Shown here: in pieces, positions 19,720 to 23,805 of the stretch
How positions within the stretch are numbered: position 1 is the stretch's first letter
Layout of the letters: each line of letters starts with the position of its first letter
Source: Spirogloea muscicola
Taxonomy: Eukaryota > Streptophyta > Zygnematophyceae > Spirogloeales > Spirogloeaceae
Length of the DNA stretch: 23,805 bases
Direction of reading: 5' to 3'
Assembly (NCBI GenBank): GCA_009602725.1
Contig: WELB01000361.1
Coordinates: 3,585-27,389, forward strand
Made by a program: the position numbers and the translations under genes
The notes under the pieces: model-generated
Seen by the model: the letters and a program-made list of their open reading frames with translations, nothing else
The model's database searches: none
What the model was told of the DNA's origin: nothing

Positions 19720-20434
19720 CATGTCTCCAGGGCGTGCGTCTGTGTGTATGGGGCGAGCGAGGGGCCGAGTCTGGGGAGCTGGCCGCTCATGTTCTGCGCT
19801 GCGCCCACGGCGGCGAGCGTACAGCGGCCCACGACCGCCGCCGCAATGCGATGCATGGCATCCTGGTGGAGGCTGGCTTCTCCGTGGCAGCGGAGCACTC
19901 CGGCGTCATGCCGCTCCAGGAAAGGGCCGACGGACTCCACGCCCGTTGCGTAGACCTGGTGGCCACCCCACAGGCCGGCGGGCCACGTCTTCTCCTTGAC
20001 GTGGTGACCACCGGCGCATACGACCGCTCACACCCAGCCCCAATGTGCCACCAAGGTTAGGTATGCGGTCGCCTGCGCCGCTCGGGCTAAGGAGCTCAAG
20101 TTCGCCGGACCATCCGCGGGAAGACGAGTTCTTCCCGTTGGCAATTGACACCCATGGGTGTCAATTGGGCGCTCGGTGGCTCGAGCTACTCACCCAGCTC
20201 GCCCGCCACACCATCGCCCGTCGCTTCCATGGGGAGCTGGTAGACTTTCCTGCAGCCGGGTCGCTGGCGCAAGTGTATCGTATGCGCCTGGCCGTCTCGC
20301 TGCAGAGGTCTATGGCCCGCGCGCTGCACCTTCGTGCCGGCAGAGTTCTCGCTGCTGCCTCTGGCTCTGGCCAGGGGACCCACTTCCAGGAGCCTAGCAT
20401 CTCTGATCTGCGGCTGCTTAGCAGGGGTTACTGA
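19720..20434 (+). mobile_element. Degenerate C-terminal region of a non-LTR-type retroelement
   Basis: The plus strand reads HVLRCAHGGERTAAHD then NAMHGILVEAGFSVAAEHSG and LLLDVVTT, resembling the zinc-binding His/Cys block and C-terminal domain that follow reverse transcriptase in many eukaryotic non-LTR elements. The frame shifts near 20053 (KVRYAVACAARAKELKF continues in another frame) and again near 20120 (FFPLAIDTHGC, RMRLAVSLQRSMARALHLR). A stop lies in the first frame at 20058-20060. No polymerase core (YxDD) is visible, so this is a 5'-truncated, inactive relic. It is followed directly by the shared tail at 20385-20570. The family assignment is by pattern only. Confidence 0.6.
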
Positions 20435-20570
20435 GTGATTCGTAGCTGCTTTGTTTCTTTGTGTGCTTGTTTTTCTTAGCGCTTGCCCCCTTCTCGTAAT
20501 CTATTCACTCTTCTCTGGGCTGGCTTTTCCAGCCCCTAACCTCAATGGGCGAGCACTTTCTTCTTGTCCA
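20385..20570 (+). repeat. Retroelement tail with terminal hairpin, plus orientation
   Basis: CCAGGAGCCTAGCATCTCTG ... GCTTAGCAGGGGTTACTGAG ... TTAGCGCTTGCCCCCTTCTC ... then GGGCTGGCTTTTCCAGCCCC, CTCAATGGGCGAGC and TTTCTTCTT. The same order of blocks is found reversed at 18751-18930 and 23601-23805 and partly at 19195-19455. Confidence 0.8.
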
Positions 20571-20639
20571 CCCGTTTCCTTCGTTCTCACATCGACCACC
20601 TTGACGAGCTGCTCAAAGTGAAAAGCGCGGCCAGATTGA

Positions 20640-22650
20640 CTTGTGGCTGGGAAAGGCCAGCCCAAAGGCATGGACATGCTCACAGCCCTCGCCCCACTTG
20701 AGAGAGCCAATTTCTCACAGCCATCGCCTGACTTTGAAGCAGCCATCTGCTTAGGGCTGGCTTTTCAACTGCCACCTTCAGTAGTATGTACGTATTTCAA
20801 GCTCCTTGGCCTTGTTCATGATGTTGTGGGCCGGCTATTCACAGCCCTCGCCTTTAGAGCTGCTTCTTTCTCAGTTTTTTGGAATACCTTTCGTTCCATA
20901 CATCGCTCAGTAAGTACGGATCAGCAAGGCTGCCGAACAACGGCACATTGCCGGACGGTGTAATGAGCACCCACTTGCAGTGGTCACAGAGCTTAGTTTC
21001 GTGTTTTCTGCGCCTTCCGGCATTTCAGACCTTGTACATCGGTTTGGGCTGGCCTCTGACATTCATTGCCTTGCTTTGAATAAAGAAGTGGCACTCTCCA
21101 TGGGGGCAAGGGCTGTGAAAAGCCAGCCCGAAAAGAATTGACAAACGTTGGGAGTGGCCAAAAAGCGCCTAGCAGCTACAAAGGGGCCTGAAGAAAGAGC
21201 TGATTCTGACGAAGTCCGAGAGCCCTTTGGAAGATGTAGAGCTGGTTTCTTCTTGTTCGTGGCCCCAACCGCAGCTGGGTGAAAGCTCACCCAGCTTTCT
21301 GGTGCTCGCTTCTCCTTTCCCCCCCCCCTTTTCCCTGCTCCTTTAGACCTCGTTCTTTCTTCTGTGGGCTTGCTTCTCCCATTCTTGTCCATACTTTTCT
21401 GGCTGGCTTCTGCCAGCCCCTCTCTTCTATGGGCGAGCTCATTCTTCTCGCAGCCCTCGCCCCCACCTTTAGACATACCTGTCATACTTTGGAAGAGCTG
21501 CTTCTCCTACTTTTCCGGCATGAATGAGGTGAAGTTGGAAGTCCGCGGCTCTGCCGCCCCACGAGGCCGGCAGCCAACGAGACCCCGGCTTTGCAATTTT
21601 AGGAGTGGAGGGAGAGAGTGGAGGGAGGGGGGGCCCACACGAGCCCGGCTTCGGGTCATCACCCAATTTGCAATTCACGTTCGGCCTCCCTTGACGAATG
21701 CAACGTCCAATGACTCCGTCGCAGATTGCCACGTCGGAGAGGCCTTGGGGGCCACATCACGACGAAGCTTTGCCACGTGTTGGCTTAACTCCCGCGGGGC
21801 TGGGACCGCCCGCCTGCGCCGACACTTATTAGCTCCCGTGTCCAGTGCCCACTGTGGTCTCATTGGCTCCTATCGGCTGTCACAGCCTTTCCCAGCCACC
21901 AGTCAATCTGGCCGCGCTTCCTCTGTCACAGTCGGCCAGCTGATATAATGCTTTTCCAGAAGGGGGCGATGGCTGTGATTGGCTAGCCCACAAATAGATT
22001 GCAGAGAGTTTGAAAGGGGCCATAAGAAGAGCTGAAGCACTCTGCGACTCAAGTGGCCACTGGGTGCTTATTATCCCCCCTGCTGAGTAGCCGCAGGACA
22101 CAGAATATTCAACCGGGGCGGGGAGCTGCGAGGAATGGCCAGCCAAAAAAGGCTTCTGTGGCCAATCACATGGCTGTAATTGGCCAGCACAGAAAATGAA
22201 CGACTCGAAAAGAATGACGCAAGATGAAGAGCAGCTTCCCAAGGTGGTCTCTACTTTCTCCAGGCTGGCTCATAATGAAACAGCTCGTCCAAAGCAAAGG
22301 CAATGGGTGTGAGAGGCCAGCCAGCCCAAAATTGAATACAGTCCTCGTATTCCTCTTCTGTCCTGTAGGGTTCTTACATTGGAGGAGCTGCTTTCAGTTT
22401 TGGGAAAGAGCAGCTTTACTACTAACGTCAGACTGTTACCTTAGCCACCTCAGCTTCAACCCCCTGCTTTTCTCAAGTACTGCAAATCCTCATCTCTCCA
22501 GCTTAATTGCAAACAACAATATCTCGCAGCCTGACTACTCTTTACTTGTTTGTCGTTGCCACTTGTGCAGCTGTAAGGTTCAGCGCTTTCTGGCCCCTTG
22601 GACCTTGTCCATATAATCACGGGCTGGCCTTTGACAGCCATCTCTCCCTT
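20640..22650. repeat. Cluster of dispersed hairpin repeat copies
   Basis: Short copies of GGGCTGGC-N-CAGCC or its reverse appear near 20647-20665 (reverse), 20755-20772, 20829-20850, 21047-21056, 21108-21130 (reverse), 21399-21435, 21969-21992 (reverse), 22170-22182 (reverse), 22302-22330 (reverse) and 22621-22642. They are separated by unique-looking sequence with no gene I can recognise. Flanking words such as AAGAATTGACAAAC and GGGCGAGC recur, so these are related copies, not chance GC palindromes. Confidence 0.7.
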
Positions 22651-22675
22651 TTGTATTCGGAGGAACTTCTACAAA

Positions 22676-23104
22676 TTAGCCCCTAGATATACACCAGTGT
22701 TCACAAGCACTAATCAGGTGATGCTTGGGTTCTATGGAGGTCCAAAAAGCCCTATAGGAAGCCCCGGTGCTGGCTTGCATTTGCTGGTGAGCACTGTGTA
22801 ATATTGCTGCTACTACTAACATATGCACCATGAAGTGACTGGCAGGCTGCGGGGTGTGGCGCATGTGCTGGTCGCTGAGGAGAAAGCTTTTCTTGTCCAG
22901 CAGCCTGTGAGAGGGCAGCCCAGGAGGGTGGACAATCTGAATAACGTCAGCAAGCAGGGCCTCACTGAAGTAAACCTTAAAGGTCCTTGACTCGGTCACC
23001 TTGCTTGACATCTCACGGCAACGAGTGGCCCAGCAGGCTAGCACCGGCTGGAAGAAAGGAGGCTCTTCCAGAATGGAGCGACGGCTATAAAGCTGTACCT
23101 TCAA
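22676..23104 (-). CDS. Unrecognised minus-strand exon-like frame
   Basis: An open frame of 142 codons with ordinary amino acid composition (ILEEPPFFQPVLACWATRC ... FKVYFSEALLADVIQIVHPP ... LLDKKSFLLSDQHMRHT). A pyrimidine-rich stretch ending in AG precedes GTACAGC on the minus strand (near 23100), and a possible donor follows ACTTCATG (GTGCAT near 22833), so it may be an internal exon of about 270 bases. I could not find neighbouring exons or a family. It lacks the repeats that surround it. Confidence 0.3.
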   Translation of the reverse strand: MKVQLYSRRSILEEPPFFQPVLACWATRCREMSSKVTESRTFKVYFSEALLADVIQIVHPPGLPSHRLLDKKSFLLSDQHMRHTPQPASHFMVHMLVVAAILHSAHQQMQASTGASYRAFWTSIEPKHHLISACEHWCISRG

Positions 23105-23359
23105 GAGGTCAGCCGAAAGTGGTCAGGGTCAAGGAAAGCGGCTGCTGATATTAAAAAATCGGCTGTAAACTGCCAGCCAGATGCATACAGGTGTTCATGA
23201 CGGAGCCAAAGGCTAGGCAGACAGGGCGCCCTCAATACCCCCGAGTCAGCAGTAGGAAGTCAGATGAGCTGAGGGGAGGAAGAGCAACCCCGCTGCAAAC
23301 CAACCCCGCTCCCCGGGGAGAGCCCAACACTGAAGCGCAAAGCACCCAATAAACTTCAA

Positions 23360-23400
23360 ACATAAGGCAATGGCTGTGAGAGGCCAGACAAATCTATCGA
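23360..23400 (-). repeat. Hairpin repeat copy
   Basis: Reads AAGGCAATGGCTGTGAGAGG then CCAGACAAATCTATCGAG, matching the reversed hairpin module seen at 12461 and 22302. Confidence 0.6.
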
Positions 23401-23600
23401 GCAATGTCTGAAAGGGCCGGAAGGTACAAGAATGCGGAACTACTCTCCATGACTTCTGCAATGGACGCTTAACAAGATATGCAGATTGAAGTTAGTAAAA
23501 GGCAGGATAGCGTCGTCAGCGAATATTGGAGGCAGCAGTCAAGGGGCGGCTTGTCTGTAAGTGGAAGGCCAGAAGTTCATGGGAAATCTGCAGGGAGATG

Positions 23601-23805
23601 AAGAAAGAAAGGGCTCGCCCATTGAGGATAGGGGCTGGACAAGCCAGCCCAAAAAAGAATGAACAAAGAACGAGAAGGGGGCCAGAGGAAGCCAGAGGAA
23701 GCGCTAAGAAACCAAAGCACACAAAGAAAGAAAGCAGCTACAAATTACTCAGTAACCCCTGCTAAGCAGCCGCAAATCAGAGAGGCTAGGGTCCTGGAAG
23801 TGGGT
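23601..23805 (-). repeat. Retroelement tail copy, minus orientation, running off the window
   Basis: Reverse copy of the tail at 20385-20570: GGGCTCGCCCATTGAGGATA, GGGGCTGGACAAGCCAGCCC, then GCGCTAAGAAACC, TCAGTAACCCCTGCTAAGCA, GAGAGGCTAGGGTCCTGGAA and GTGGGT at the end. CCAGAGGAAG is duplicated near 23682-23700. The element probably continues into its coding part beyond the window. Confidence 0.8.

Noticed and set aside
19458-20434. Functional retroelement gene
   Set aside because: There are at least two frame breaks and a stop, and no polymerase core is present.
18381-23805. CRISPR-like array from the repeated hairpins
   Set aside because: Copies are irregularly spaced, in both orientations and diverged, in a plant genome. 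They fit dispersed repeats.
1-23805. tRNA or rRNA genes
   Set aside because: No cloverleaf with a GTTCRANNC box or rRNA-like core was noticed on either strand by eye.

Overview
This window is nuclear DNA from a green plant (streptophyte). It carries four multi-exon genes of plant families: an ACC synthase-type aminotransferase, an SRR1-like protein, a plant subtilase and a KNOX homeobox protein. TTTAGGG-type telomere-like tracts and relics of a non-LTR-type retroelement also fit. The exons are GC-rich with GCC/CGG runs, and the introns are more AT-rich and about 75 to 1050 bases long. A 13-exon subtilase and a class II-like KNOX suggest a non-seed land plant or a charophyte relative rather than a flowering plant, but that placement is inference. 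All gene models were built by eye, by matching family motifs and requiring splice phases to agree at every junction.

Layout. 1-3325 (+): an ACC synthase-like gene, cut at its 5' end by the window edge, with six exons visible. 3709-6671 (-): a complete nine-exon SRR1-like gene, convergent with the first. 6672-7816: a spacer with one hairpin repeat and an unrecognised open frame. 7817-13063+ (-): a complete subtilase of the SBT type in 13 exons; only its start codon is lost, in a 27-N gap. 13091-15773: a spacer with GCC microsatellites, a 165-base tandem duplication and a few exon-like stretches I cannot name. 15774-18271 (-): a class II-like KNOX gene. 18380-23805: a repeat field with retroelement 3' ends in both orientations and many copies of a short hairpin (GGGCTGGC ... 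CAGCC), plus one unrecognised exon-like frame near 22.8-23.1 kb.

The four genes are unrelated in function (hormone-type PLP enzyme, light/clock signalling, secreted protease, developmental transcription factor); nothing suggests a cluster. The most unusual structural signals are: a GC-AG intron in every one of the four genes; exon 2 of the ACS-like gene flanked on both sides by partial copies of its own splice junctions, one copy ending in a telomere-like array; a very small last intron in the KNOX gene that is almost all a 20-bp perfect hairpin; and the dispersed hairpin repeat, which may be a retroelement 3' end signal.
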